Shown here: positions 15,775 to 25,345 of the stretch, in pieces
Position numbering within the stretch: position 1 is the stretch's first letter
Layout of the letters: the number at the start of each line of letters is the position of its first letter
Source: a bacterium UBP8_UBA817
GTDB taxonomy: Bacteria; Margulisbacteria; Marinamargulisbacteria; UBA817
DNA: 44,053 nucleotides
NCBI GenBank assembly: GCA_002296285.1
Contig: DBHX01000041.1
Span: forward strand, 1-44,053
Reading direction: 5' to 3'
Made by a program: the position numbers and the translations under genes
The notes under the pieces: model-generated
Databases searched by the model: none
What the model was told of the DNA's origin: nothing
What the model saw: the letters and a program-made list of their open reading frames with translations, nothing else

Positions 15775-18051
15775 ATGATTGGAGCAACAACAAGTTTAGG
15801 TGGAAGGCAAGTAGGCGCGGTGGTTGCATCCCAGACAAGTCCAGGTCAAGGCAGACCTTCTCAATTGAGAAAGGGTGATATTCAACATCTTTCACAGCAA
15901 TTATGGAGACCAGGGGGTTCTTTCCAACTTTGCACTATTTTAGATCTTAAAGGTTTTAGGACGTTGCAAAGAATTTATGAACTTTATAAGACTGAGGATA
16001 AGGAAAGCTTGAAGGATTTAAATCGATCGACAGTTAACCTTAGGATTCAAGATTTGGAAAAACAATTGGCAAACGTTCTTTCAACGAGAGATGGGTTTAA
16101 TTATTCTACTAAAGATCTTGTTAAAGTCATTCGGTATGCGTTATGGGATGCTTATCGAACTGATCCAAGGGTTCCAGATGGGTATGTAAGTATGACGAGG
16201 GATATTTCCCCAGAAATTGGAAAGCGGCAATCCATGGTTCAATCATTGGCCGTATCGTTGTTAGGATTACGTAAATCGGAGTTAAAGGAAATTTTGAATA
16301 ATATTAACAAGCAAGTTTTGGAAATGGCTTTTGATGAAGGTGATTTAAAATCAAAAATGAAGGCATTGTCAGAGTCTACAACCGTGGACGCTGCTGATCG
16401 TGTGTATCGAGATGTAAGTGATGAAGATAAAGGCCGAGAATCTGTTCAGTTTTTTTACAGTTTCGTTAAAAAGTGCATGATTCCATTATTTGAACAAATG
16501 GCGACAAAATATTCGGTGGTGTTGAGTGATCGTGAGCGGTCTTTTTTTAAAGAGGTTATTGGTCAAGCGCTTTATTATTTGCCGGGGAGAACCATTGAAG
16601 CATTGGGCACTAATATTGGGGTTCGTGTTTGTGTTAATGAAGATCAGGATGACTTTAATTTACGCAATGTTTTTGTAACCTATAATGGGAAACAATATCA
16701 CCCATGTATTTATGGTCTTAATTATGATGGCGGAGTTGATGCTAAGGCCTGTCGTTTACAACATAAATTCGAAGCGTTTGATCAATTATTACAAGACCGT
16801 TCTGTATTAAAACATTTGAATATTGATGATTTTAATGCGGCGATAATCGATTGTTTCACAACACATGACAGCGACGGTGAACATAGATCCATTGAGCAAA
16901 TATTTAAGGATAAAATTGACGAACTTAAAAAAGCGTTGGATGGACCATCAGAATTATCAAATGATCAAGCAGTAAAACATCTTTCGACCATGGTTGGTTT
17001 GCAATTGGCCTTAATGGTTATGGGGGATGAGGGGTGTTTAGATAGCGATTTTACAGATCGTATTGCTGAGTTTTCTGAACCACATATTTCATGTCACGTT
17101 GGGAATTTTGATCCGAGAGGTTCGACGCTTCAATTGTTGGCCCATTTGAAGAAGGTGCCGATCGGTATTGATCAAACACACTTTAAAAATATCTATCAGT
17201 TGCTCTTTTTACTTCAACCTTTTCAAATACAACTAATTGATCATTCACTAACCTTTGACCGATCACTTGATCATTCATTGAGTAAGGCTCGAGATATAGC
17301 AAGCGGTGGTCAACTATTTCATCAGATACTTGGGATGGGCGGCGCTGGGATTACCAGTGCATTGACTGCGAAGTATATGCATGACAGAGGAGTGTCACTT
17401 CTTGATCCGTTAGCCACGGTTTCAATCGGTATGCCATTTATTAGACTAGGTATCAAACATGTGGGTGCAGATTTTTTCCCTGAACCAAATGATGGACGGT
17501 TTGATTCTTCTGTTATCTATTCAATTCAACAATCGGTTTTAATGTATTCTCTACTTCTTCCAACGGTTGCTTTGCAAGGTGGGCATTTTGATCTCAACTC
17601 TCTAATTAGTTCTCATCAAATTGGTGAAGCTTTTAGTTCAGGGGTTCAGGCGGTGAGCAATGTTGCGTTGGCAGGTCAAGAACGACGTGCTATTTATCTT
17701 AGAGAAGCGGTTAAAAACGGCTTATCCGCTGCATTTTGGGTGTTATCAATGGTGTCGGTGGATGATTTTGAAAGGCCACCAAAGGGGGAATATTTGGAAA
17801 GTGAGCCTCCGTGCTTACCAACTGGCCACAATGTTGTATCACGTGTATTCTCTAGCGTGCTTGCTCAACTTTATACCCCAGACACTGGAACAGATTTAAT
17901 TCCAGCTGGGTATCATGCCAAGGATTCTCAAGCCTGTGATGCTACAGGTAAAGACGCCCTTAACTATTTACGGATGGTTATAACGTCGCTAATGTTGATT
18001 CAGATGGTATTTGGGCATTATATATCTTCTAGACGAAGATCATGGGGTTAG
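15775..18051 (+). CDS. large protein of unknown function, 758 aa
   Basis: Not recognised. ATG 15775 is preceded by AAAGGGG. The first 40 residues are Gly/Ser/Gln-rich and low in hydrophobics, like an unstructured secretion or linker segment, but no Sec signal is present. The rest is mainly alpha-helical in composition, with helical stretches around 60-250, a central Cys/His-containing region (NEDQDDFNLRNVFVTYNG, then YHPCIYGLNYDGG), a partial internal repeat LIDHSLTFDRSLDHSLSKA, and a hydrophobic segment near the C-terminus (LRMVITSLMLIQMVFGHYI) followed by basic RRRSWG, which may be a membrane tail. Base composition is AT-rich compared with housekeeping neighbours. Convergent with the RSH gene, overlapping by four bases. 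It may be lineage-specific or host-interaction related, but that is a guess. Confidence 0.7.
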   Translation: MIGATTSLGGRQVGAVVASQTSPGQGRPSQLRKGDIQHLSQQLWRPGGSFQLCTILDLKGFRTLQRIYELYKTEDKESLKDLNRSTVNLRIQDLEKQLANVLSTRDGFNYSTKDLVKVIRYALWDAYRTDPRVPDGYVSMTRDISPEIGKRQSMVQSLAVSLLGLRKSELKEILNNINKQVLEMAFDEGDLKSKMKALSESTTVDAADRVYRDVSDEDKGRESVQFFYSFVKKCMIPLFEQMATKYSVVLSDRERSFFKEVIGQALYYLPGRTIEALGTNIGVRVCVNEDQDDFNLRNVFVTYNGKQYHPCIYGLNYDGGVDAKACRLQHKFEAFDQLLQDRSVLKHLNIDDFNAAIIDCFTTHDSDGEHRSIEQIFKDKIDELKKALDGPSELSNDQAVKHLSTMVGLQLALMVMGDEGCLDSDFTDRIAEFSEPHISCHVGNFDPRGSTLQLLAHLKKVPIGIDQTHFKNIYQLLFLLQPFQIQLIDHSLTFDRSLDHSLSKARDIASGGQLFHQILGMGGAGITSALTAKYMHDRGVSLLDPLATVSIGMPFIRLGIKHVGADFFPEPNDGRFDSSVIYSIQQSVLMYSLLLPTVALQGGHFDLNSLISSHQIGEAFSSGVQAVSNVALAGQERRAIYLREAVKNGLSAAFWVLSMVSVDDFERPPKGEYLESEPPCLPTGHNVVSRVFSSVLAQLYTPDTGTDLIPAGYHAKDSQACDATGKDALNYLRMVITSLMLIQMVFGHYISSRRRSWG

Positions 18052-20165
18052 TGATGCCGCCCAACATCAATGATGTCTTCAAATTTTAATAGTTGATGTT
18101 TTATTTGTAAAAACTCGTCGTATTGGCCAATGTCACAGGTTAAAAAAATCTTGGCTTGGCCATTCTTATATAACTTGGTGGATGCCTTGGAAATATTGAT
18201 GTGAAACTTGCTGAGTTCTTCCAAAATGTCTTTTAATAAATTGGGGCGGTCAATGACGGATAATTGAATGTCGGTGGCGTATACATTTTGAGAGTGTTGG
18301 ATCCATTGCACAGAGGTGAGTCGATGGGTATGTTCCTTGCTATTTTTTAATAGCATGGGGCAATTACGGTGGTGAATGGCCACCCCATATCCGCGGGTGA
18401 TGAAGCCAATGATCTCGTCACCGGGCAAAGGTTGGCAGCATTTGGCAATATGGGTTTCAATGTCCGATTCCCCATCGACAGAAATTAAGGGGCGGTCAAT
18501 TTTTTTTGTTTTTTTGCGATTTAAAAAGTCATCCAGGGTGGCTTCATCCTTGCAGGATTTGAGGATATTATTTTCACTCATTTCTTTGTTTGTAATGGCC
18601 AATAGAATATCGGTGTGACTTTTGTAATTGGATTTTTGTTGGATGCGATCCAAAAACTGGGAAATATTGTCAAGTTTTGATTTGATAAACCCATATTTGA
18701 TGAGTATTTTTTTAAGTTTTGTTTCGCCCAGTTTAATTCGAAGTTCCGTGTCTTGTTTTTTGAAGTAGGTTTTAATTTTTGATTTGGCAAAGCGGGTGCT
18801 GGCAATGTCCAGCCATCCCAAGTTCGGTTGGGGTTTTTTTCGCGTTTGAATATCGATTTGATCCCCATTATTCAATATGTAATTGATGGGAACAATTCGG
18901 CCGTTCACAATCCCTGACTTATATTTGAGTCCGATATCGGTATGAATTTTAAATGCTACATCCAAAATGGTGGCGCCTTTGGGTAAAATGATGATGTCCC
19001 CTTTGGGTGTGAATACAAACACGTCATCGTCATATAAATTGATTTTTAGATTTTCAATAAAATGATTGGGGGATTGACGTTCCTCATCTAAAATTTGACG
19101 AAGCCATGAAAAATCAACGCTTTTTTTATTCGTTGTGCTTTTTTCCTTGTATGACCAATGCGCTGCAATGCCATACTCTGAAATGGTATGCATGTCTTGG
19201 GTTCGAATCTGTATTTCAATGCGATGCCCATTGGTGCCAATCACTGTGGTATGTAATGATTGATACATATTGGATTTTGGCAAGGCAATGTAGTCTTTGA
19301 GGCGCCCCTCTACGGGTTTGTATTTGGAGTGGATATGGCCCAAAACCTGATAACAATCGGGGATGCTGCTGGATATAATTCGAATGCCATATAAATCAAA
19401 TAATTGGCTAAATTCGATTTTTTCCTCATACAGTTTTTTATAAATGCTGTAAAAATGTTTGGGTCGCCCTGTTACCGTTGCCTTGATATTGGCGTCGTTG
19501 AGCAGTTCACGCACACTGATGCACATGGCATCGATAATGGCTTCGCGTTGGTCTCTTTTTTCTGAAATCAGTGCTTTAATGTGGTTAAAGTCGTCCCGAT
19601 GCAAGGTTGCAAAGGACAAGTCTTCCAATTCCCATTTGATGGATCCCATGCCCAATCGATGGGCCAGGGGGGCATAAATATCCAACGTTTCTTTGGCAAT
19701 TCGTCGTTGTTTTTCAGGGGTCATAAAATGAATGGTGCGCATGTTATGCAATCGATCCGCCAGTTTAATGATCACCACCCGGATATCTTTGCCCATGGCC
19801 ATAAATAATCTGCGGTAATTTTCGGCTTGTTGATCAATGTTGGATGGGTAGTTGATCCGTTCAAGTTTTGTAACCCCCTTCACCAAATCAAGAATGGTTG
19901 TTCCAAAGGCGCTTTCCAATTCCTGCTCTGTGCATTGGGTGTCCTCGAGAATGTCATGCAAAATACCGGCTTGAATGGTAGTGGCTTGCTGATTGAGTTT
20001 GGCCAATATGATGGCGACACTCACCAAATGCGTAATGTAGGGCTCCCCGGATTTTCGGGATTGCCATTCGTGGTATTTTTCTGCAAATTCATGGGCTTTT
20101 TTGATGATCGTTATATCATCGTCGGTCATGTATTTGCACAGTTTAATGAGTTGATTAATGCCCAT
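18048..20165 (-). CDS. bifunctional (p)ppGpp synthetase/hydrolase, RSH type
   Basis: Makes and degrades the stringent-response alarmone (p)ppGpp. N-terminal HD hydrolase domain has THLVSVA (His46), LHDILEDT (His70, Asp71) and KLADRLHNMRT, so hydrolysis looks intact. The synthetase domain has GRPKHFYSIYKKL and LFDLYGIRII, then YQSLHTTVIG. A TGS domain follows (FVFTPKGDIIILPKGATILD), then a zinc-finger-like AKCCQPLPGDEI with RNCPML, and a C-terminal ACT domain. 705 residues fits Rel/SpoT. ATG 20165 begins inside the 3' end of recJ (overlap 11 bases); an in-frame extension upstream lies within recJ and is discarded. Last gene of the acc-recJ unit. Confidence 0.94.
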   Translation of the reverse strand: MGINQLIKLCKYMTDDDITIIKKAHEFAEKYHEWQSRKSGEPYITHLVSVAIILAKLNQQATTIQAGILHDILEDTQCTEQELESAFGTTILDLVKGVTKLERINYPSNIDQQAENYRRLFMAMGKDIRVVIIKLADRLHNMRTIHFMTPEKQRRIAKETLDIYAPLAHRLGMGSIKWELEDLSFATLHRDDFNHIKALISEKRDQREAIIDAMCISVRELLNDANIKATVTGRPKHFYSIYKKLYEEKIEFSQLFDLYGIRIISSSIPDCYQVLGHIHSKYKPVEGRLKDYIALPKSNMYQSLHTTVIGTNGHRIEIQIRTQDMHTISEYGIAAHWSYKEKSTTNKKSVDFSWLRQILDEERQSPNHFIENLKINLYDDDVFVFTPKGDIIILPKGATILDVAFKIHTDIGLKYKSGIVNGRIVPINYILNNGDQIDIQTRKKPQPNLGWLDIASTRFAKSKIKTYFKKQDTELRIKLGETKLKKILIKYGFIKSKLDNISQFLDRIQQKSNYKSHTDILLAITNKEMSENNILKSCKDEATLDDFLNRKKTKKIDRPLISVDGESDIETHIAKCCQPLPGDEIIGFITRGYGVAIHHRNCPMLLKNSKEHTHRLTSVQWIQHSQNVYATDIQLSVIDRPNLLKDILEELSKFHINISKASTKLYKNGQAKIFLTCDIGQYDEFLQIKHQLLKFEDIIDVGRHH

Positions 20166-21828
20166 ATTCTTTGATGTCGATAATTTCAAGTTGTGGAGTA
20201 ATTCTGCCATTAAATTCATTTTTTGATACTTGAAATGCAATTTGTACTTGTGGGTTGGTGATTGAGTTGATGCGATCGGCCAAATTAAAGCCAATGCCGT
20301 CAATAATCCGACCATCTTGTTCAAAGCGACACTTTAAATGCGCTTGTGTTTTTCCAACTTTCTTTGCATCGAGTAACTGAGCAATGGCATAAAATACTGG
20401 TTTTGGATTGCCCTCACCATGGGGCTCTAATTGTTCCAGTTCGTCAATAAATGATAAGCATATTTGATGCAGGTTTATTTGTGCATCGAGTACGAGTGCT
20501 GGCTGGGTGGTATTAATGCCTTCGCAATGGGTCATGAACGCTTCTTTAAAGGCCACAATTTGATTTGGATTTAAGCTAAACCCTGCGGCTTGGCTGTGTC
20601 CGCCGTAATGATCCAATGTATTCGCACATTTTTTAATGATGTCATAAATATTAACGCCTGGAATACTTCTTGCAGAGCCTCTGGCAATGTCGGTGTCAAA
20701 TCCAATAACAATGGCTGGTTTATTGTATTTATTCACTAATTTTGAGGCATTGATGCCAATGACGCCCATGTGCCAAAATTGACCCGAGCAGACAATCCCA
20801 TTTTGATCGGCGATATTGTTGTTTGCTTTGAGCTGTTCTTCAATGTCTTTTTGTATTTTTTCACCAATGGATCGGCGATTCTTGTTGAGCGTTTCAATCA
20901 TGGTTACTTTTTCACGTATTTGGTGGGGGTCGGTGGTCAATAAAAGCTCCACCACGGGACGAGGGTCTCCCAGTCGTCCGGGGGCATTTAACCGTGGGCC
21001 AATGCCAAATCCAATGTCTTTGGTTGTTATGGCTTGATGATTGACTTTGGCATTGATGCATAGTTCTAAAATAGCCAGTCGAGGATTGGTTTTTATTTCA
21101 TCCAGTCCTCTTTTGACATACCATCGGTTCAATTTAGTCAGAGGCATGACATCTGCAACAAGGCCAATGGCTGCCAGGTCAATGTACTGATTTGGATCAA
21201 TGTCAGCAATGGGGGTGGTTCTAAAAATATAATCAATTAATGCGGCACTGCAAAGATGCCTTGCCGGATGTGTTTCATCGGCCAATTGTGGATTTACAAT
21301 GGCATCTGCATTGGGCAATTTTGCGGGGCATTTGTGGTGATCCAATATGAGGATGGTGATGTCGGGGAGGGCGGATTTTAACTGTTGAATTTCTTTAGCG
21401 TTGGATACGCCACAGTCTACCGTGATCAATGCATCATATTTTTTTTTGGCGATTTCATTCATTCGGTGGATATTAAGTCCATAACCGTCATTAAAACGAT
21501 GTGGGGAAATGTAATCAACACGTGCCCCCGCTTGTCGTAGCATGTCAACCATCATGGCTGTGGAGGTGACGCCGTCCACGTCATAATCCCCATACACACA
21601 AATGGCCGCTTTTTTTTCAATCAATGCCGTTACGTGTTCAATGAATTTGTCTTGATGGGGGAGTGTGGGCCAGTCATCCCAGGTTTGATGCATGAAATGT
21701 TCAGCTTCTTTGATCGTTTGAATGGATCGGTTGAGCATGAGTTGGCCAATTATTGGGTGGCAATTAAAATGCTCCGCAATCTTTTTGGATAATGGTGCTT
21801 GATCAGGATAAACTTGCCAGGTGGTCAA
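20155..21828 (-). CDS. recJ: single-stranded-DNA-specific 5'-3' exonuclease RecJ
   Basis: DHH-family nuclease used in recombination and mismatch repair. Motifs: VYGDYDVDGVTSTAM (DHH motif I), TVDCGVSN, ILDHHKCPA (the DHH itself), then the DHHA1 domain with GGHSQAAGFS and a C-terminal OB fold. 557 residues is typical. The start is TTG 21828, one base after the accB stop, so expression depends on coupling with accB; the next in-frame ATG is 30 codons further in and would remove conserved sequence. The 3' end overlaps the RSH start. Position between acetyl-CoA carboxylase and the stringent gene is unusual. Confidence 0.93.
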   Translation of the reverse strand: MTTWQVYPDQAPLSKKIAEHFNCHPIIGQLMLNRSIQTIKEAEHFMHQTWDDWPTLPHQDKFIEHVTALIEKKAAICVYGDYDVDGVTSTAMMVDMLRQAGARVDYISPHRFNDGYGLNIHRMNEIAKKKYDALITVDCGVSNAKEIQQLKSALPDITILILDHHKCPAKLPNADAIVNPQLADETHPARHLCSAALIDYIFRTTPIADIDPNQYIDLAAIGLVADVMPLTKLNRWYVKRGLDEIKTNPRLAILELCINAKVNHQAITTKDIGFGIGPRLNAPGRLGDPRPVVELLLTTDPHQIREKVTMIETLNKNRRSIGEKIQKDIEEQLKANNNIADQNGIVCSGQFWHMGVIGINASKLVNKYNKPAIVIGFDTDIARGSARSIPGVNIYDIIKKCANTLDHYGGHSQAAGFSLNPNQIVAFKEAFMTHCEGINTTQPALVLDAQINLHQICLSFIDELEQLEPHGEGNPKPVFYAIAQLLDAKKVGKTQAHLKCRFEQDGRIIDGIGFNLADRINSITNPQVQIAFQVSKNEFNGRITPQLEIIDIKEYGH

Positions 21829-21829
21829 T

Positions 21830-22300
21830 TTAATTTGGGCGAACTAAAAATAAAGCTTGTCCAAACTCAACTGCGTCACCATTGTTAACGCATATTTTTT
21901 CAATGGTTCCACTAATATCAGATTCAATTTCATTGAATAATTTCATGGCTTCGACGATGCACACAATGTCACCTTTTTGTACTGCGCTACCATTGGAAAC
22001 AAATGGTTTTGATTCTGGGTTTGTTGCGGAATAAAATGTTCCTACCATTGGGGATTTAATTTCAATTAGATCACTGTTTTCAGTGGGTGTTTCGGGTGTT
22101 TTTGGTGGTTCTGAAAGCGTTGGTTGTGGTGTTGCGCTTACAACGGGAGCTTGTTGAACAGTTGTTACTGGAATTTGAGCAATGGATGATTGAAGCTCAC
22201 GTTTGATTTCAACTTTTAAGTTGTCCTCTTCAACAGATAGTGACGAAATGTCTGATGTTTCTACCAATGATACCAGTTTTTTAATTTTTTTGAAGTCCAT
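21830..22300 (-). CDS. accB: biotin carboxyl carrier protein of acetyl-CoA carboxylase
   Basis: Carries the carboxybiotin arm in malonyl-CoA synthesis. The C-terminal biotinyl domain shows VEAMKLFNEIES with the biotinylated Lys at residue 120, and IKSPMVGTFY at its start. The N-terminal helix (MDFKKIKKLVSLVETSD) is followed by a Pro/Thr/Gln-rich flexible linker at about 40-75. 156 residues is normal. No accC follows, although accB is usually next to it; here recJ takes that place. No clear Shine-Dalgarno sequence is seen before ATG 22300. Confidence 0.94.
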   Translation of the reverse strand: MDFKKIKKLVSLVETSDISSLSVEEDNLKVEIKRELQSSIAQIPVTTVQQAPVVSATPQPTLSEPPKTPETPTENSDLIEIKSPMVGTFYSATNPESKPFVSNGSAVQKGDIVCIVEAMKLFNEIESDISGTIEKICVNNGDAVEFGQALFLVRPN

Positions 22301-22336
22301 GGGATTAGTGTATAAAATAATTGATTTTTGTGCAAT

Positions 22337-25300
22337 CTATATGCCGATTAATGCTTTGATCTCTTGGACATTTAAATCTTTAATGGACTGTTCTTCAATT
22401 AAACGATGAATGAGGTCTTGCTTTTGTTGTTGATAATCAATCATTCGCTCCTCGATGGTTGAGGCCACCAAACATTTAAAAACCATCACTTGCCGTTCTT
22501 GGCCAATTCGGTGCACACGGTCGATGGCTTGTTGTTCTACGGCAGGATTCCACCACGGGTCATATAGAAACACATAATCCGCACTGGTTAAATTTATGCC
22601 AACACCACCCGCTTTTAAACTAAATAATCCCACACGAATGGTGTCATCATTATTGAATGTTTCAATGACCTCTTCACGGTTTTTTGTTTGACCAGTCAAT
22701 GAAGTAAATGGAATATTTTCTTCGTTTAATTTTTCTTCCATGGTTTTAATCATGGGAATAAATTGGCTAAATATCACCACTTTGTGCCCATTCGAAATGG
22801 CTTCTTGAAGGCGGTCATAAAAAATCAACCATTTTGGGCCATCTTCCGCATCTTTATGAATTAATTTAGGGTGTGCGCACCATTGGCGAAGTTTGGTCAT
22901 AAGCGCAAAAATATGAATTTTTGATTGTTCAAGGCCTTTGGTTTTTACAATGGATTCAATGTGTTGCCATTCTTGATTGGCAAATGTGGTATACGCTTTA
23001 ATTTCTTCTGGTGATGGGCTGGCCCATAGTTCTTGAACAGTAACTGAGGGCAGGTCTTTTAGCACCTCTTTTTTTCGACGTCTTAACAGCAGGGGGGTTA
23101 ATGCCGCTTTTAGAATGGGTTGATTGGCACTGTCGGAATAAAATTCGTCAAACCCTTTAAATGAACCAAAATAATTGTGATTGGCGATCTCCATGAGTGA
23201 CCATAGATCACTGATGCTATTTTCCAATGGTGTGCCAGTTAATAATAATTTTTTATTGGATTTTATTTTCTTAACGGCCTTAAACGTGTTGGTGGTGTTG
23301 TTTTTGACATATTGTGCTTCGTCAAGAATTAAACAATGGAAGGTTGGTTTGCATAACTCTTTAATGTCCAATCGCGTGGATGTGTAAGAACACAAAATAA
23401 CATCGTATTTGTTAAATGTTGGCATAAGTTCGTGACGTTTTGGCCCATCATAACGCAAGACATTGAGTTCAGGGGCAAACTTTTTGATTTCTTTTTCCCA
23501 GTTAAATAACAATGTTTTTGGCATGATGATCAGTGATGGTGATGATTCATTGGTTTGGATTTTTTTTAGGTACATGATGCTCTGTATGGTTTTTCCAAGC
23601 CCCATATCGTCGGCTAAAATTCCATTTAGTGGTGTATTGTATAAACTTAATAGCCATTGGAGCCCTTCTTTTTGAAATGGTCGTAAAATCGTCTCAATGG
23701 ATTTTTCTATGGGCACGCGGTTTTGTTTTTTGAGGATATTGATAATGCTTTCAAGATCTTTTGGAAGTTCAATGGAAACCTTAGTATTTAGGGCTAAAAA
23801 GATGGCCACACCAACGGGTATTTGAATGTTGTTTTGGGTTGACATGGTTGCAATTATGGCCGATTCCTCAATTGGTATCAGCTTATTTTCCTTGGTATCA
23901 AAATAATGGTAAATTCCAGTTTGAATATGATGGTGTAATTTTTGGGTCATTTTTTCTTTGTTTGGATGCGTCCACTGGATGGTTGATTTTAATCCAGCCC
24001 CACTGGACTTAAACTGTATGGTGGCGTCAATTTTTGATTTGCTTATGGTGATTGCTTTGGATGCGGATTCAGTGAGGTAGATGTTGTCAATTTGTTTTAA
24101 TTTAATGGTCCCCAATATATGGTCAAAGTATGGGCTTTGGTAGGTAATGGTGTCTTCTTCGGTTGAGCTTGGGTGGTAATGAAGCAAAACATCACGATAA
24201 TGATGTTCAAGGTCTAAATTTCGTTGGGTATAGCTAAAATCATCGAAAATAATGTAGGGTGTTGGGTTTGATGTTTGCACAATGACATCGTTGTATTTAT
24301 AACGGATGATGAGTGTGCCCCCCGTTTTGTCGGGTTCAACATCGATCAAGCATATGGGGTCCACCACAATTGGCTTTAATTTTTGAATGTTGGCATCGAT
24401 GGCCAACTCAATCCCTACCTTTTTTCGAAGTTCCACCAGTTTGGTGATGAATGGCTTTATTTTTGATATGTCGAGCCGTTGAAATGATTGATGTTTGAAT
24501 TGGCTGGCAATTTTTGAGTGCATTGGATTTTGGATACTGTAGCATTGATTTTCAAAAATAATATGGTTGGTTTTTTCACATTGCATGGCGTCATGAACAG
24601 AAATGATTGTTTGTTTGTTTTCGGTGACCCAAACAAACGAAATCAATACCTGATTTTGGATGATTTTGCAGGTAATTTTTAGGTGGATGGGGTCTTTCAT
24701 GATATCAATGACTTGATGTTTCTCGCTATGGAGAATCTGATGCTGAATGAGCAGCATGATATGGTTGGATAGAAAGGGTTCATTTTTGGCCCAATTTGAA
24801 TGATAGAAAAATGAGTCATCGTAGTGTTGTGCTAATTTATGAAGGATGTTTTGTGTGGTTGAATCAAAATGATGAATGAGTTGTTGAAAGCTGTGAATGA
24901 AAAGGTGTGACTCATCGCAGTATGATTGAGAGTTTGGTTGGTAAAGGGTGATGTTTGCTTTGTTGTGTTGCGGGTCATACAAAAATGTCAGTTGAATTTT
25001 ATGAAAGGGTTCTAGGGAATTATCAATGGAGCTATCTGATTCGGCAAATTGCTTGTTTTCGTTCATGTAATTAATGTACCAATAGGCCAGTGCGGTTAAT
25101 GGTGCCGTGAATGGTTTGATTTCTTTGCCGTCAATGGTTCCGATGAGTTTTGTGTCTTTTCGGATTATTTTTACCTTTCGGGATACTTTTCCACGAATGT
25201 AGGTGCCGCTTAATCCATTTTGAGTGAGAGAAACATCGTGAATGTTGTTGTTTTGATAGGCCTTTTTACCACGCTTGAGTGTTTCTGTCGTGGCACTTTC

Positions 25301-25342
25301 TTTGACATCAAATTCATCAAAAAATAACGATTGGCTCTTCAT
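22337..25342 (-). CDS. SNF2-family helicase-like ATPase with an N-terminal SWIM-like region
   Basis: DNA-translocating SF2 ATPase of the SWI2/SNF2 group; target unknown. The C-terminal half holds the motor: ADDMGLGKT (Walker A Lys584), LDEAQYVKN, LLTGTPLENSISDLWSLM, then RVGLFSLKAGGVGINLT and DRVHRIGQERQVMV. The N-terminal 100 residues (from TLKRGKKAYQNNNIHDVS) align by eye with bacterial SWIM-SNF2 proteins, but the zinc-binding Cys and His residues of SWIM are absent. The middle (about 100-560) is unrecognised and rich in His, Gln and Asn. ATG 25342 lies three bases after the accA stop, so it appears cotranscribed with the carboxylase genes. 1001 residues is within the range of this family. 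Confidence 0.9.
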   Translation of the reverse strand: MKSQSLFFDEFDVKESATTETLKRGKKAYQNNNIHDVSLTQNGLSGTYIRGKVSRKVKIIRKDTKLIGTIDGKEIKPFTAPLTALAYWYINYMNENKQFAESDSSIDNSLEPFHKIQLTFLYDPQHNKANITLYQPNSQSYCDESHLFIHSFQQLIHHFDSTTQNILHKLAQHYDDSFFYHSNWAKNEPFLSNHIMLLIQHQILHSEKHQVIDIMKDPIHLKITCKIIQNQVLISFVWVTENKQTIISVHDAMQCEKTNHIIFENQCYSIQNPMHSKIASQFKHQSFQRLDISKIKPFITKLVELRKKVGIELAIDANIQKLKPIVVDPICLIDVEPDKTGGTLIIRYKYNDVIVQTSNPTPYIIFDDFSYTQRNLDLEHHYRDVLLHYHPSSTEEDTITYQSPYFDHILGTIKLKQIDNIYLTESASKAITISKSKIDATIQFKSSGAGLKSTIQWTHPNKEKMTQKLHHHIQTGIYHYFDTKENKLIPIEESAIIATMSTQNNIQIPVGVAIFLALNTKVSIELPKDLESIINILKKQNRVPIEKSIETILRPFQKEGLQWLLSLYNTPLNGILADDMGLGKTIQSIMYLKKIQTNESSPSLIIMPKTLLFNWEKEIKKFAPELNVLRYDGPKRHELMPTFNKYDVILCSYTSTRLDIKELCKPTFHCLILDEAQYVKNNTTNTFKAVKKIKSNKKLLLTGTPLENSISDLWSLMEIANHNYFGSFKGFDEFYSDSANQPILKAALTPLLLRRRKKEVLKDLPSVTVQELWASPSPEEIKAYTTFANQEWQHIESIVKTKGLEQSKIHIFALMTKLRQWCAHPKLIHKDAEDGPKWLIFYDRLQEAISNGHKVVIFSQFIPMIKTMEEKLNEENIPFTSLTGQTKNREEVIETFNNDDTIRVGLFSLKAGGVGINLTSADYVFLYDPWWNPAVEQQAIDRVHRIGQERQVMVFKCLVASTIEERMIDYQQQKQDLIHRLIEEQSIKDLNVQEIKALIGI

Positions 25343-25345
25343 TCA

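Noticed and set aside
19199..19209. GGTTCGAATCT, like a tRNA T-arm
   Set aside because: It is inside the RSH coding sequence and no acceptor or anticodon stem surrounds it.
22301..22336. TTGCAC and TATACA as an accB promoter
   Set aside because: The spacing is only 15 bases and the start point would fall at the ATG; read-through from accD is simpler.
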